A program made the position numbers and the translations under genes. The notes under the pieces were generated by a model. That model was not told the DNA's origin. It worked only from the letters and a program-made list of their open reading frames with translations, and searched no databases. Of a stretch of 64,000 nucleotides of DNA, positions 1 through 9,249 are shown in pieces. The first letter of the stretch is position 1. Each line of letters begins with the position of its first letter. Source of the stretch: Cupriavidus basilensis (GTDB taxonomy: Bacteria; Pseudomonadota; Gammaproteobacteria; Burkholderiales; Burkholderiaceae); the NCBI RefSeq assembly GCF_000832305.1, contig NZ_CP010537.1:620001-684000 (forward strand), given 5' to 3'.

Positions 1-965
1 AGGAAGGCGAGCAGGTCGCGCTTGGCCTTGCGCACGCGCTCGGCAAAGCCGGCATACAGCGCGGCCGAGCGCAGCCCGGCCACGCGCTCTTCTTCCAGCG
101 TGGCGGCCACCGAGGGGCGGGTCGCGTGGTTGGCGTCGGCATGGCAGGCAAACACGCGCAGGCTGCCGCCATGGGTGGGCAGGTGCTCGATATCGAACAC
201 GCGCAGGCCGGCCCGGGCGAACACCGGCTCCAGCGCCGATAGCGACAGGTAAGAGTAGTGCTCGTGATAGAGCGTGTCGAACTGGTTCTGCTCGATCAGG
301 CGCAGCAGGTGCGGAAACTCCAGCGTGATCACGCCCTGGGCTTTGAGCACCAGCGGCATGCCGCCGACGAAGTCGTTGATGTCCGGCACATGCGCCAGCA
401 CGTTGTTGCCCAGCAGCAGGTCCACTTCCCAGCCTTGCTGGCGCAACGCGTGCGCGGTGTCGCGGCCAAAAAACAGCTCGCGGCTGTCGACGCCCTTGGT
501 GCGTGCGGCGGCGGCGGTGTTGGCGGTGGGCTCCACGCCCAGGCAGGGAATGCCGGCCTGCACGAAGTACTGCAGCAGATAGCCGTCGTTGCTGGCCAGC
601 TCCATCACGCGGCTGTCGGCGTTCAGGCCGAGGCGGTGGGTCATGGTGCTGACATAGCGCTGCGCGTGCTCCAGCCATGACGACGAGTATGACGAGAAGT
701 AGACGTAGTCGTCGTGAAAATGTGTCTGGGCCGGCGTGGCGTCGCGCAACTGTACGAGCCAGCAGTGCTGGCACACCATCGCGTGCAACGGGTAGAAGGT
801 TTCCGCCAGGGCCAGGTCGTCCGCCTTGATGAACGCGTTGGAGACTGGCGACAGGCCAAGGTCCACCACGGTCTGCGTGAGCGCCTGGCCGCAGGAACGG
901 CAGGCAGCGTCGACGGCAGCGTGGCTGGAATGGGTAGCAGGGGAGGCGTGGGCAGCGTCTGTCAT
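1..965 (-). CDS. SAM-dependent C-methyltransferase (sugar type), 3' end outside window
   Basis: The minus-strand frame is open from the ATG at 965 to the left edge, so the C-terminus is missing. The N-terminus has four cysteines (C22, C25, C65, C68) spaced like the zinc-binding domain of NDP-hexose C-methyltransferases. A SAM-binding loop with the core ELASNDG lies near residues 122-128. This three-domain family methylates a ring carbon of nucleotide-activated deoxysugars. The start codon overlaps the rfbG stop (ATGA), so the two are translationally coupled. With rfbF and rfbG it probably makes a branched CDP-deoxysugar. The exact substrate cannot be told from sequence. Confidence 0.85.
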   Translation of the reverse strand, partial: MTDAAHASPATHSSHAAVDAACRSCGQALTQTVVDLGLSPVSNAFIKADDLALAETFYPLHAMVCQHCWLVQLRDATPAQTHFHDDYVYFSSYSSSWLEHAQRYVSTMTHRLGLNADSRVMELASNDGYLLQYFVQAGIPCLGVEPTANTAAAARTKGVDSRELFFGRDTAHALRQQGWEVDLLLGNNVLAHVPDINDFVGGMPLVLKAQGVITLEFPHLLRLIEQNQFDTLYHEHYSYLSLSALEPVFARAGLRVFDIEHLPTHGGSLRVFACHADANHATRPSVAATLEEERVAGLRSAALYAGFAERVRKAKRDLLAF

Positions 966-2032
966 ACGCAGAATTGCTCGATTTGTCGTTCGGTGACGGA
1001 CCGCGCCTGGGCCGGAGCTTCATGCACGGCGCGGTACCAATGGGCGGTGGCGGCAAGGGCCTGGTCGAGCGACCAGCGCGGCTCCCAGCCAAGCAGTCCT
1101 CTGGCCAGGGCCGAGTCCAGGTGAAGGTTGCGGGCTTCGTGCGGCGCGGCGCCGGCGGGATCCGGGCGATGTTCCCAGCGCAGTTCGGGCCAGTGTTGCG
1201 CCAGGCGCGCCAGCACCGCGCCCACGGCGAGGTTGTCGGCGGCTTGCGGGCCGAAGTTGAAGGCGCGCGCAAGCGCTTGCTCTGCGGCCATCAGGCGTGC
1301 GCCGAGCAGCAGGTAGCCGTGCAGGGCTTCCAGCACATGCTGCCAGGGCCGCGTGGCCTGCGGGTTGCGGATTTCGAGCACCGCGCCGGCGGCGGCCGCA
1401 CGTGCGGCATCGGGCACCAGGCGATTGTCGGACCAGTCGCCGCCGCCAATCACATTGCCGGCGCGTGCGGTGGCGACCAGCACGCCGCGCTCGGCCAGGA
1501 AGGCATTGCGATAGCTGGCGGCAACCAGCTCGGCCGCGGCCTTGCTGGCGCTGTACGGGTCATGCCCGCCGAGCGGATCGGTCTCGCGGTAGCCCCAGAA
1601 CCATTCCTTGTTGTCGTAGCACTTGTCGGTGGTGATGACCACCACGGCACGTACCGAAGGGCAGTGGCGCACTGCCTCGAGCAGGTTGACCGTGCCCATG
1701 ACGTTGGTGGCCCAGTTGGCCACCGGGTCGCGATAGCCGGCCCCGACCAGCGGCTGCGCCGCCAGGTGAAAGACGATCTCCGGCTGCGCTGCCTGCATGG
1801 CGGCAGCCAGCGTGCTCGCATCGCGGATGTCAGCCAGGTGGTGGGCTTGCAGCGTGCTCTGGACGTCCGCCGCGGTAAACAGGCCGGCCGGCGACTCGGG
1901 CGCCAGCGCATAGCCTGTCACCCGCGCGCCGAGGCGCGCCAGCCATAGCGCGAGCCATGCGCCCTTGAAGCCGGTGTGGCCGGTCACGAAGACCGGGCGG
2001 CCGGTGTAGCCGTCTAACATGCGGGTCACCAT
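962..2032 (-). CDS. rfbG: CDP-glucose 4,6-dehydratase
   Basis: Extended short-chain dehydrogenase of 356 aa, the usual length for RfbG. It has the NAD-binding loop TGHTGFKG at residues 17-24 and a catalytic YSASK near residue 160. It converts CDP-glucose to CDP-4-keto-6-deoxyglucose, the branch point to CDP-dideoxy and branched sugars. The frame stays open upstream into rfbF, but similarity starts at the ATG at 2032, which overlaps the rfbF stop by 7 nt; a second ATG at 2020 is possible. It sits between the cytidylyltransferase and the C-methyltransferase, so the three form one pathway. Confidence 0.92.
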   Translation of the reverse strand: MVTRMLDGYTGRPVFVTGHTGFKGAWLALWLARLGARVTGYALAPESPAGLFTAADVQSTLQAHHLADIRDASTLAAAMQAAQPEIVFHLAAQPLVGAGYRDPVANWATNVMGTVNLLEAVRHCPSVRAVVVITTDKCYDNKEWFWGYRETDPLGGHDPYSASKAAAELVAASYRNAFLAERGVLVATARAGNVIGGGDWSDNRLVPDAARAAAAGAVLEIRNPQATRPWQHVLEALHGYLLLGARLMAAEQALARAFNFGPQAADNLAVGAVLARLAQHWPELRWEHRPDPAGAAPHEARNLHLDSALARGLLGWEPRWSLDQALAATAHWYRAVHEAPAQARSVTERQIEQFCV

Positions 2033-2799
2033 GTCTTCCAAGGTGCCGCGCCGGATTGCCACAACTGCTCCAGCATGTTCTTCTCGCGCAGGGTGTCCAT
2101 CGGCTGCCAGAAGCCCTGGTGCTCGAACGCCAGCAAGTGCCCGCGCGTGGCAAGCTCTTCCATGGGGGCCTGCTCCCAACTGGTCTTGTCGTCGGCGATC
2201 AGGTCGAGCACTTCGGGCTGCAGCACGAAGAAGCCGCCATTGATCCAGGCGCCGTCGCCGCGCGGCTTTTCCGCGAAGCCGGCCACCATGCCTTCGCTGG
2301 TACGCTCGAGCGCGCCGTAGCGTCCCGGCGGCTGCACGGCCGCTACCGTGGCCCAGCGGCCGTGGTTGCGGTGAAAGGCGATCTCGGCGGTGAGGTCGAT
2401 GTCGGACACGCCGTCGCCATAGGTAAAGCAGAACGGCTCGCCGGGCGTGAGGTACTCGCGCACGCGCCGCAGGCGCCCGCCGGTCTGCGATTCCTCGCCG
2501 GTATCCACCAGTGTCACGCGCCACGGCTCGGCCTTGCGGCAGTGCACGTCCATGCGGTTTTCCGACATGTCGAAGGTCACATCCGACATATGCAGGAAGT
2601 AGTTGGCGAAGTATTCCTTGATGACGTAGCCCTTGTAGCCCAGGCAGATGACGAAATCATTGATGCCGTGCGCGGCGTACATCTTCATGATGTGCCACAG
2701 GATCGGCTTGCCGCCCACTTCAATCATGGGCTTGGGACGCAGGTGGGATTCTTCGGAGATGCGGGTACCCAGCCCGCCCGCCAGGATGACGGCTTTCAT
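2026..2799 (-). CDS. rfbF: Glucose-1-phosphate cytidylyltransferase
   Basis: 257 aa, matching RfbF length. The nucleotidyltransferase signature GGLGTR is at residues 8-13, followed by the RPKPM segment with the conserved lysine, and a metal-binding YGDGVSD motif lies mid-protein. It makes CDP-glucose from CTP and glucose-1-phosphate, the first committed step for the CDP-sugar used by rfbG. The start overlaps the stop of the upstream glycosyltransferase gene (ATGA at 2796-2799), so sugar activation and transfer are encoded in one coupled unit. Confidence 0.94.
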   Translation of the reverse strand: MKAVILAGGLGTRISEESHLRPKPMIEVGGKPILWHIMKMYAAHGINDFVICLGYKGYVIKEYFANYFLHMSDVTFDMSENRMDVHCRKAEPWRVTLVDTGEESQTGGRLRRVREYLTPGEPFCFTYGDGVSDIDLTAEIAFHRNHGRWATVAAVQPPGRYGALERTSEGMVAGFAEKPRGDGAWINGGFFVLQPEVLDLIADDKTSWEQAPMEELATRGHLLAFEHQGFWQPMDTLREKNMLEQLWQSGAAPWKTW

Positions 2800-5021
2800 G
2801 CTGCTTCCTCCAGCACCTGGATGCCCAGGATTTCGTAGGTCGAAGGTTTGCCCTGGCTATCGATCAGGGCCAGGTCGAGGCCGAACTGCTGCTGCAGGAT
2901 ATCGGCCACGGGACTCGTGTCATGACCGCCTTCGCGCATCCGCACGCTGAGCAGGCGGTAGAGCGGCAGGTGGTACGGGCGCAGGTTGACGGCTTCCATC
3001 AGTAGTTCGAGCGCGCGGTCGTAGCGGCCCTCGCGCTGGGCCATCTCACCCAGCGCGAAGGCGATCAGCCAGTGCTTGCTCCACTTGGCCGACATGTTTT
3101 CCAGCAGGCTGTTGAGCTCGATATGGCGTCCTTCCTGCAGAAGCAGCCCGATGGTCAGCACCAGTTCTTCCATCGAATGCCAGGCGCCATTGCAGAACAC
3201 GCCGTCCTGCGTACGCGGCTTGAGGTGGCTCACATCCCGGTGCTGGCTGATCAGTTGCGCTGCCTGGTCTTCGAACCAGCGCGTAAACCCGGCCACGTCG
3301 GCGATGGCGCTTTTCTCGAAGCGGTGCCGCAGGGAGAGTCGCAGCGCGTTGAGCTGCTCCACGTCCGCGGCAAGCTGCGCGGCCATCTCGACGTAGGCCT
3401 CCTCCGTTTCGCAGACCAGGCCGCCCAGGCCTACGGCGTGCAGGAAGGGCGCGGAGACGCGGGTGTGGAATGCCGGGCCGGCCAGCGAGACCACGGGCAC
3501 GCCCATCCAGAGCGTGTCGCAGGTCGTGGTGCCGCCGGTGACCGGCGAGGTATCCAGTGCGATATCGATATCGTGGTAGGTCAGGTACTGGTTCTTGCCT
3601 TCCCGGAGGATGCAGGCGACGCGCTCGGTGTCGATGCCGGCTTGCTGCATGCGCTCCAGCAGGGGCACCTTCACTTCATCCGTATCGAGCCCTGCTGCCT
3701 CGACCAGCAGCCGGCTGCCAGGGCAGCGCGTCAGTACGGCGCTCCACATCCGCAGGGTCCGGTCGGTCAGCTTGCCGATGTTGTTGCAAGAGCCGAAGGT
3801 AATGAAGCCATTGCGCAACGCCGGCGTTTCCCTGACCTGGTATTCGGCCTGATAGACCGTCAGCGGATTGCCGACCAGCGGGTGGTAGACGGCAAACGGG
3901 CCGGGCGCGCGCAGCAGGTTCTCGGTGTAGTTGGGCTCCGCCCCGGCCGGATCCCCGATCCAGTCGGTCACGCGATGCTGGATTGCCGGCATGCCGGTGC
4001 TGCCGGGATAGCCAAGCCAGGTGAGTTGCACCGGAGCCAGGCCGTGGACCATGTAGTGCAGCGGAGAGGTGCCCGTATATCCGCCAAGGTCAATCAGCAC
4101 ATCGATGTTTTCCTCGCGGATCAGCTTGACGACTTCACCATCCGGCTTATTGGCCAGGTTGACGAAGCGGTCGCAGTAGATGGATATCTTGTGCGTGACG
4201 TTGTCGTGATAGGCGTGCAGGCCGAGCGCCACCACTTCGAATCTGGCCCGGTCGAGGTTGGCGATCAGCGGGATCAGGAAATAGGCGCAGGCGTGCCTGT
4301 ACAAGTCGTTCGACAGGATGCCGATGCGGATCCTGTCCGAGCGCGGGCGGGGCTGCACGGCCAGTTTCGGCAGCCGCTCGCGCGCCAGCATTTGCGCATA
4401 CCTGGAGGCTTCGGTCAGCAGATCCTGCGCGCCCGTCTTCTCGCCGAACAAGAGCATGAACAACAGGTTCGAGCGGATGTTCTTGTTGGTCGGCGCGATT
4501 GCCGCGGCGCGTTGCAATACCCGGATTGCATCCTCGGCAAATCCGGTATTTTTCAGGTCATTGGCATAGTTTGCCAGGATCGCCGGATGATCCGGAGCGA
4601 TCTCGATGGCCTTGAGCGATGCTTGCTTGGCTTCGGCATGCATGCCCAGCTTGTTCAGCACGATGGCGTAGTTCGCCCAGCCTTCAAGGCACCGCGGGTG
4701 GGATGCCACGCAGTCTCGCAGCATGGTCCTGGCGTCCTCCAGCTTGCCCATCGCCGCAAGGATGCGCGCGCACATGGATGCGATCTCAGGCTGGCCGGGA
4801 TGCGCGGCCAGTCCTTCCTGGGCGAAACGGTACGCGTCGTCGAGCCGATGCAGTTCCAGCGAGGAAAAAGCCGCCCAGTAATAGGGCTTGGCCATATGCG
4901 GGGCGAGCTTCCTGGCCTTCTCCGCATGGACGATGGCTTCCTCGAAGTGGCCAGAGAAATGACTGGCTTCAGCCTTCTTGTTATGCTGGTCCGCTTTGGC
5001 GTTGAATGCGAAGTTCTTCAT
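2796..5021 (-). CDS. TPR-containing GT41 (SPINDLY/OGT-like) glycosyltransferase, copy A
   Basis: About 741 aa from the ATG at 5021. The frame extends to a GTG at 5069, but 5021 gives a length matching copy B (746 aa). The N-terminal ~220 residues are TPR-like helical repeats. The rest is a two-lobed GT41 catalytic region with APVQLTWLGYPGSTG, FGSCNN and GGTTTCDTLWMG segments, as in bacterial SPINDLY-family O-GlcNAc-type transferases. These cytoplasmic enzymes put sugars on Ser/Thr of proteins. Its place beside fliC and CDP-sugar genes suggests flagellin as acceptor; donor and acceptor are inferred. A C-terminal ~130-residue extension is shared with copy B. Confidence 0.85.
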   Translation of the reverse strand: MKNFAFNAKADQHNKKAEASHFSGHFEEAIVHAEKARKLAPHMAKPYYWAAFSSLELHRLDDAYRFAQEGLAAHPGQPEIASMCARILAAMGKLEDARTMLRDCVASHPRCLEGWANYAIVLNKLGMHAEAKQASLKAIEIAPDHPAILANYANDLKNTGFAEDAIRVLQRAAAIAPTNKNIRSNLLFMLLFGEKTGAQDLLTEASRYAQMLARERLPKLAVQPRPRSDRIRIGILSNDLYRHACAYFLIPLIANLDRARFEVVALGLHAYHDNVTHKISIYCDRFVNLANKPDGEVVKLIREENIDVLIDLGGYTGTSPLHYMVHGLAPVQLTWLGYPGSTGMPAIQHRVTDWIGDPAGAEPNYTENLLRAPGPFAVYHPLVGNPLTVYQAEYQVRETPALRNGFITFGSCNNIGKLTDRTLRMWSAVLTRCPGSRLLVEAAGLDTDEVKVPLLERMQQAGIDTERVACILREGKNQYLTYHDIDIALDTSPVTGGTTTCDTLWMGVPVVSLAGPAFHTRVSAPFLHAVGLGGLVCETEEAYVEMAAQLAADVEQLNALRLSLRHRFEKSAIADVAGFTRWFEDQAAQLISQHRDVSHLKPRTQDGVFCNGAWHSMEELVLTIGLLLQEGRHIELNSLLENMSAKWSKHWLIAFALGEMAQREGRYDRALELLMEAVNLRPYHLPLYRLLSVRMREGGHDTSPVADILQQQFGLDLALIDSQGKPSTYEILGIQVLEEAA

Positions 5022-5132
5022 ATGGTAAGGATGGATTTGCCAGGCCGGCAGGCCGTTGCAGGGCAACACCCAGCCGCAACGGCGCCGGGCGGATGAGCCC
5101 GGGGGCGGTCCGCACCCCGGGCGAGCGGTAGC

Positions 5133-7373
5133 TCATGCATGTGCCGGCTCGGCTTGCATTGGCTGGCTGACGTCGATGCCGAGGACTTCCAGCACCGTTG
5201 GCGCACCCTGCTGTTCGACGAGTGCCAGCGGCACCCCGAGTTGCTGCAGCATGAATTCGCCAAGCGAGCCCTTGTCGTACTGGTACTCGTCGAGCCGCGC
5301 GCTAAGCAGGCGGTACAGCGGCAGGTGATAGGGCCGCAGGCCAACGCTCTCCATCAGATAATCGACCGCGGTGTCGTGCTGCCCGGCGCGATGTTCGATC
5401 TCGGCGAGTGCGTAGGGAACGATCCAGTGCCTGGGCCACTTCGCCGAGAAGTTCTCGAGCAGCGCCCGCAGTTCCACGTAGCGGCCCGCCTCCAGCAGTC
5501 CAGCGACGGCAATCACGATTTCCGCCATGGTGTGCCAGGTGCCGGAGAAGTACACGCCGTCGTGCGGGCCGGCCGTGCTGTCGACCGGGCGGTGCGGCTT
5601 GAGCGCTTCGGTGAGCTGGTCTTCCATCCAGCGCGCGAAGGCGGCGCTGTCGGCCAGGGGACTCTGCTCGAAACGCTGCCGCAGCGACAGGCGCAAGGCG
5701 TTGAGCTGGTTTGCGTCAGCGGCCAGTTGCGCGGCCATGTCGACGTACGCTTCGTCGCTGTGGCAGATCAGGCCATCCAGGCCGAGCGCATGCAGGAAGC
5801 TGGCAGACATCCGCGAGTGGAAGGCCGACCCTGCCAGCGTGATCACCGGCACCCCCATCCACAAGGCGTCGCAGGTGGTGGTGCCGCCGGTCAGCGGCGC
5901 GGTGTCCAGCATGATGTCGATGTCGTGATAGGTCAGGTACTGATTCGTCGCCAGCCGGGGGATGCAGGCGACCCGGGCCGGATCGATGCCGGCCAGGGCC
6001 AGGCGCGCCAGCAGGGGGCCGCTGACGGCGTCGTTGTCGAGGTCGCGCGCTTCGATCAGCAGGCGGCTGTCCGGGCAGCGGGCCAGAACCGCGCTCCACA
6101 GGGCCACGGTCTGCTCGGTGATCTTGCCCAGGTTGTTGCAGGAGCCGAAGGTGATCGCACCGGTGCGCAGCGCCGGCGTCTCCTGGACCCTGTACTTCGG
6201 GCCATACGCATTGAGCGGGCTGTGCACCAGCGGCGCATACGTGCAGAAGACGGTGGGCGCCCTGAGCAGGGTTTCAGTGTAGTGGGGCTCGAAGCCCTCC
6301 GGGTCGCAGGTCGCGTCGCTGATGCGGTACTGGATGGACTTCAGGCCGGTGCTGCCAGGATAGCCAAGCCAGGTCATCTGCACCGGCGCCAGCTCGTGCA
6401 CCATGTATGGCAGCGGCGAATTGCCGGTATGGCCGCCGAGATCCATCACGACGTCGAGTTGCGCGTCGCGGATGGTCTGCACGATGTCGGTGGTGCTTCT
6501 TCCCGCCAGCTCGATGAACTCGTTGGCGTGCAGGCGGATCTTGTCCGTGACGTGGTCGCTCAGCGGGTTGAGCGAGAGCGCCACCACTTCCACCCGGGAG
6601 CGGTCCAGATGTGCCATCAGCGGCAGGATGAAGTAGGCGCAAGCGTGGCGCAGCAGGTCGTTCGAGAACAGGCCCAGGCGGATCGGACCGCTGGTGCGCC
6701 GCGGCGCAATGTCGTTGCGCGGCAAGCGCGGGCCGTCCAGCAGCAGCGTTTCGTAGGTTCTGGCTTCACGCAGCAGGTCCAGCGCCGTGGTTTCCTGGGC
6801 GAACAACATCGCGAACAGCAGGTTGGCCCGGATGGCGAGGCTGCGCGGTGCCAGCTTTACCGCCTTGCGCAGCGCCGGCATGGCCTCCACCATTTCGCCT
6901 GTCTCCTTCAGGGCCAGGGCGTAGTTGCAGGCTGCGGTGGCTTCGTTGGGGTCGATCGCCAGTGCCTTGCTGGCGGCTTCCTTGGCCGCCGCGGGTTCGC
7001 GCAACTCCAGCAGCAGGGCGGCGTAGTGCACCCACGCGCTCAGCGAGCCGGGAGCGGCGCCGACGCAGCGCTGCAGCAGTTGCCTGGCTTGCTCGTGCTC
7101 GCCGTTGCGCAGCAGGACGAAACCGCCAAGAGACATCAGCTCGATGTCGTCGGGGAAATGCTGCAGCCCGTCGCGCAGGATCTCGCCGGCCCTCTTCGTA
7201 TCCTGCAGGGCCAGCCAGGCTGCCATCTGCCAGTAAGACGCGTCGGCCCGCTTGCCGAGGATCTGCTCCGCCTTTTCGGCTTCCCTGAGTACAGCGCGGT
7301 ACTGGCCGGCCTGGTAGGCTGCGCGAGCCTTCTCGATCTGGCGGGGAGACTTGCTAGCGTTGGTAGGTTTCAT
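5133..7373 (-). CDS. TPR-containing GT41 (SPINDLY/OGT-like) glycosyltransferase, copy B
   Basis: 746 aa with the same layout as its downstream neighbour: N-terminal TPR repeats, then a GT41 catalytic region (APVQMTWLGYPGSTG, FGSCNNLGKIT, GGTTTCDALWMG) and the same C-terminal extension ending in a 'VLEILGI/VLEVLGI'-like segment. The two are clear paralogues that have diverged along their whole length, so they probably differ in acceptor site or act in sequence. ATG at 7373 has no strong ribosome-binding site. A 237-bp gap separates it from the flagellar operon, so it may have its own promoter. Flagellin glycosylation is inferred from context. Confidence 0.85.
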   Translation of the reverse strand: MKPTNASKSPRQIEKARAAYQAGQYRAVLREAEKAEQILGKRADASYWQMAAWLALQDTKRAGEILRDGLQHFPDDIELMSLGGFVLLRNGEHEQARQLLQRCVGAAPGSLSAWVHYAALLLELREPAAAKEAASKALAIDPNEATAACNYALALKETGEMVEAMPALRKAVKLAPRSLAIRANLLFAMLFAQETTALDLLREARTYETLLLDGPRLPRNDIAPRRTSGPIRLGLFSNDLLRHACAYFILPLMAHLDRSRVEVVALSLNPLSDHVTDKIRLHANEFIELAGRSTTDIVQTIRDAQLDVVMDLGGHTGNSPLPYMVHELAPVQMTWLGYPGSTGLKSIQYRISDATCDPEGFEPHYTETLLRAPTVFCTYAPLVHSPLNAYGPKYRVQETPALRTGAITFGSCNNLGKITEQTVALWSAVLARCPDSRLLIEARDLDNDAVSGPLLARLALAGIDPARVACIPRLATNQYLTYHDIDIMLDTAPLTGGTTTCDALWMGVPVITLAGSAFHSRMSASFLHALGLDGLICHSDEAYVDMAAQLAADANQLNALRLSLRQRFEQSPLADSAAFARWMEDQLTEALKPHRPVDSTAGPHDGVYFSGTWHTMAEIVIAVAGLLEAGRYVELRALLENFSAKWPRHWIVPYALAEIEHRAGQHDTAVDYLMESVGLRPYHLPLYRLLSARLDEYQYDKGSLGEFMLQQLGVPLALVEQQGAPTVLEVLGIDVSQPMQAEPAHA

Positions 7374-7610
7374 CGGTTGGGCCCGTCTTGGCGGGCTGGT
7401 ACAGGCAATGCGCTTATTGGCGACGCCGCCGCGTACCGGGAAAGGCGGTGTCGCGGCGGCATCGCCAGGCTGTTCCGGCCCCTGAAAGTTATCAGGACGA
7501 CAGGCGCGGGGAGGCCGGAATACAAGCCAAAAAAGAGGCCAATTCCGGAGGCGAGGCAGCAGTGAGGTGAATGCGGCGCTTTCGGGTGGGGGGCGGCTGC
7601 CGCCGGGGAC
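7374..7610 (-). other. Intergenic region upstream of the glycosyltransferase pair
   Basis: No gene seen. A small inverted repeat CCTGA-N6-TCAGG lies at 7482-7497. I found no good sigma-28 or sigma-54 box here, so the promoter of the glycosylation operon is unresolved; read-through from the flagellar operon is possible. Confidence 0.4.
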
Positions 7611-7931
7611 TCAGCGAGGGCTGAACGTATTCGACGCCGGCGCGGAACCGGCTTGTGCCTCGCCCTTTTCGAGCTGGTACAGCCAGGCCAGCAATTCGGC
7701 CACGGCCACGTACAACTGCTCCGGGATGCGCGAGTCCAGGTCGACCTGCATGAGCAGGGTCACCAGCGCGGGGGAATTGTGGACATAGACGCCGCTATCG
7801 CGGGCGCGGGCGATGATGGCGTCGGCCACGTCGCCATAGCCCTTGGCGACCACGCGGGGGCTTTGGTCGCGTGTTTCGTCGTAGCTCAGCGCCACTGCGG
7901 TGCCGCGCGCGTTGTCGTCAGGCTGTCTCAC
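7611..7931 (-). CDS. FlhB-like C-terminal-domain protein (export switch homologue)
   Basis: 106 aa, resembling only the cytoplasmic C-terminal domain of FlhB/YscU. Matching segments are VALSYDE, a PRVVAKGYGDVADAIIARAR stretch and a final hydrophobic helix. It lacks the FlhB membrane domain and the autocleaving NPTH motif, as in the stand-alone FlhB-homologous proteins (FhlX/YlqH type) that can partly replace the FlhB tail in switching export specificity. The start overlaps the fliK stop (ATGA at 7928-7931), coupling it to the hook-length gene with which the switch works. Confidence 0.82.
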   Translation of the reverse strand: MRQPDDNARGTAVALSYDETRDQSPRVVAKGYGDVADAIIARARDSGVYVHNSPALVTLLMQVDLDSRIPEQLYVAVAELLAWLYQLEKGEAQAGSAPASNTFSPR

Positions 7932-9241
7932 TGCCCGGTGCTCCCGGCCGGTCGGAAGATGCCATCCACCGCCAACGCAGTGAGATCGAGGCCGGTCGCG
8001 GCGAGGCGATCCTGGAGCTGCGCGCGCGCTCCGGCCAGGAGGTTGACCGAGGCGGGCGCCGCCAGGCGTGCTTCGATGCTGTTGCCGGTCAGCCTGATTC
8101 TGGCCTCCACGGTGCCGAGGTTGGGGAACTCGAGGACCAGCCGGGTCGACCAGACGCCGTCGCCAATGGCATCCGGCTCGCCCTGCCCGCGCGCGGGGGT
8201 GTCATCTTGCTCACGCGTGATCTGCCATTGCATCGGCGTACCCGGCCACGCTTCGCCCATCCAGCGCAATTGCTGGGTTGCCAGGGTGTCGAGCTGCTGG
8301 CGCACCAAGGTGGTGGCATCGGGGTGCACGGCGGGGCCGGTGGCGCTGGCGGCTTGCAACGGGTCGGCGGCTGGCTTGCTTGCGCCGAAGATGTCGTCCG
8401 CCGAGAGATGCACCGTACGCGGCGCTGGCGTGGCTGAAGCTGCCTGGTAGGCCTGGGTTGCCTGCTGGGCGAGATGTGCGGAGGGCGTGGACGGATTCGC
8501 GGCAGGCGCCGCGGCCGTGGAGGCGGCGCTGGGGGCGGGCGCTGAATAGGTGCTCGCGGCCTTCTGCGCTTGTGCCGGTGTGTCGGCGCCGGGACCTTCC
8601 GCGGGAAGGGGAAGGCTGCCCGACTCCGCCGCGACAGCGACAGCGGCGGCTGCCTTTGCCGCCGCCTGGGCAACAGCCTGTGCCGGGGCAGGCGCTGCCG
8701 GCTGATACGTCAACTGCAATACCGGGTGCGTGGCATCCGTGGTGGCCGGCGCAGCGGGCGGGCGCCCCAGCAAGGCCTGTGGCTCGCGCATCAGGCTGTC
8801 GAGCGGGCGCGTGCCGTTCAGCCATTGGCCCAGATGCGACTCATAGAACAGGCCGCTCTGCCCAACCTGGCGGGCCAGCGCGCTTGCCAGAGAGCTGGCC
8901 TGGCCGCTGCCCGGCGGTGTGGCCACGATGGGCGCCGCGCTGCGCAGCGGCGCGGCGTCGGTGCCGTCCAGGATATCGAGGATGACGCGTGCCGCCGTGC
9001 TGAACGACTCGCGCGCCGAAGTAGTTGCCGCGCCTTCGGGCGCAGGCGGCATGCCGGTGCCGACCGTTCCCGCACGGCCTTGCTGCACGGTGTTGCCGCC
9101 CTCGGCAGCCCCCACCATGTCGGTGACGGTGCCAACCGGCTGCAAGGCTGCCAGCTTGGCTACGGTAAGGGCGGACTTGAGCGCCTGCGGATCCGTGCGC
9201 AGGGCAAGCGATACATCTGCCGGAAGGTTGATGCCGATCAT
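7928..9241 (-). CDS. fliK: Flagellar hook-length control protein FliK
   Basis: 437 aa. The middle is very rich in Ala/Pro/Thr, typical of the poorly conserved ruler part. Residues ~310-430 carry the conserved Flg_hook domain (STRLVLEFPNLGTVEAR...NLLAGARAQLQDRL...GLDLTAL). FliK is secreted during hook assembly, measures hook length and triggers the FlhB switch from rod/hook to filament substrates. Its position after fliT, rather than in a fliEFGHIJK cluster, is seen in some Burkholderiaceae; a second fliK elsewhere cannot be excluded. Confidence 0.82.
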   Translation of the reverse strand: MIGINLPADVSLALRTDPQALKSALTVAKLAALQPVGTVTDMVGAAEGGNTVQQGRAGTVGTGMPPAPEGAATTSARESFSTAARVILDILDGTDAAPLRSAAPIVATPPGSGQASSLASALARQVGQSGLFYESHLGQWLNGTRPLDSLMREPQALLGRPPAAPATTDATHPVLQLTYQPAAPAPAQAVAQAAAKAAAAVAVAAESGSLPLPAEGPGADTPAQAQKAASTYSAPAPSAASTAAAPAANPSTPSAHLAQQATQAYQAASATPAPRTVHLSADDIFGASKPAADPLQAASATGPAVHPDATTLVRQQLDTLATQQLRWMGEAWPGTPMQWQITREQDDTPARGQGEPDAIGDGVWSTRLVLEFPNLGTVEARIRLTGNSIEARLAAPASVNLLAGARAQLQDRLAATGLDLTALAVDGIFRPAGSTGQ

Positions 9242-9249
9242 GCGCCGTA

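Noticed and set aside
3072..5096. Long plus-strand open frame (674 codons)
   Set aside because: Exactly antisense to GT41 copy A; His/Arg/Gln-rich translation with no motif. A shadow of high-GC codon use.
5139..7565. Long plus-strand open frame (808 codons)
   Set aside because: Antisense to GT41 copy B with no recognisable domain; its composition is that of a reversed-strand shadow.
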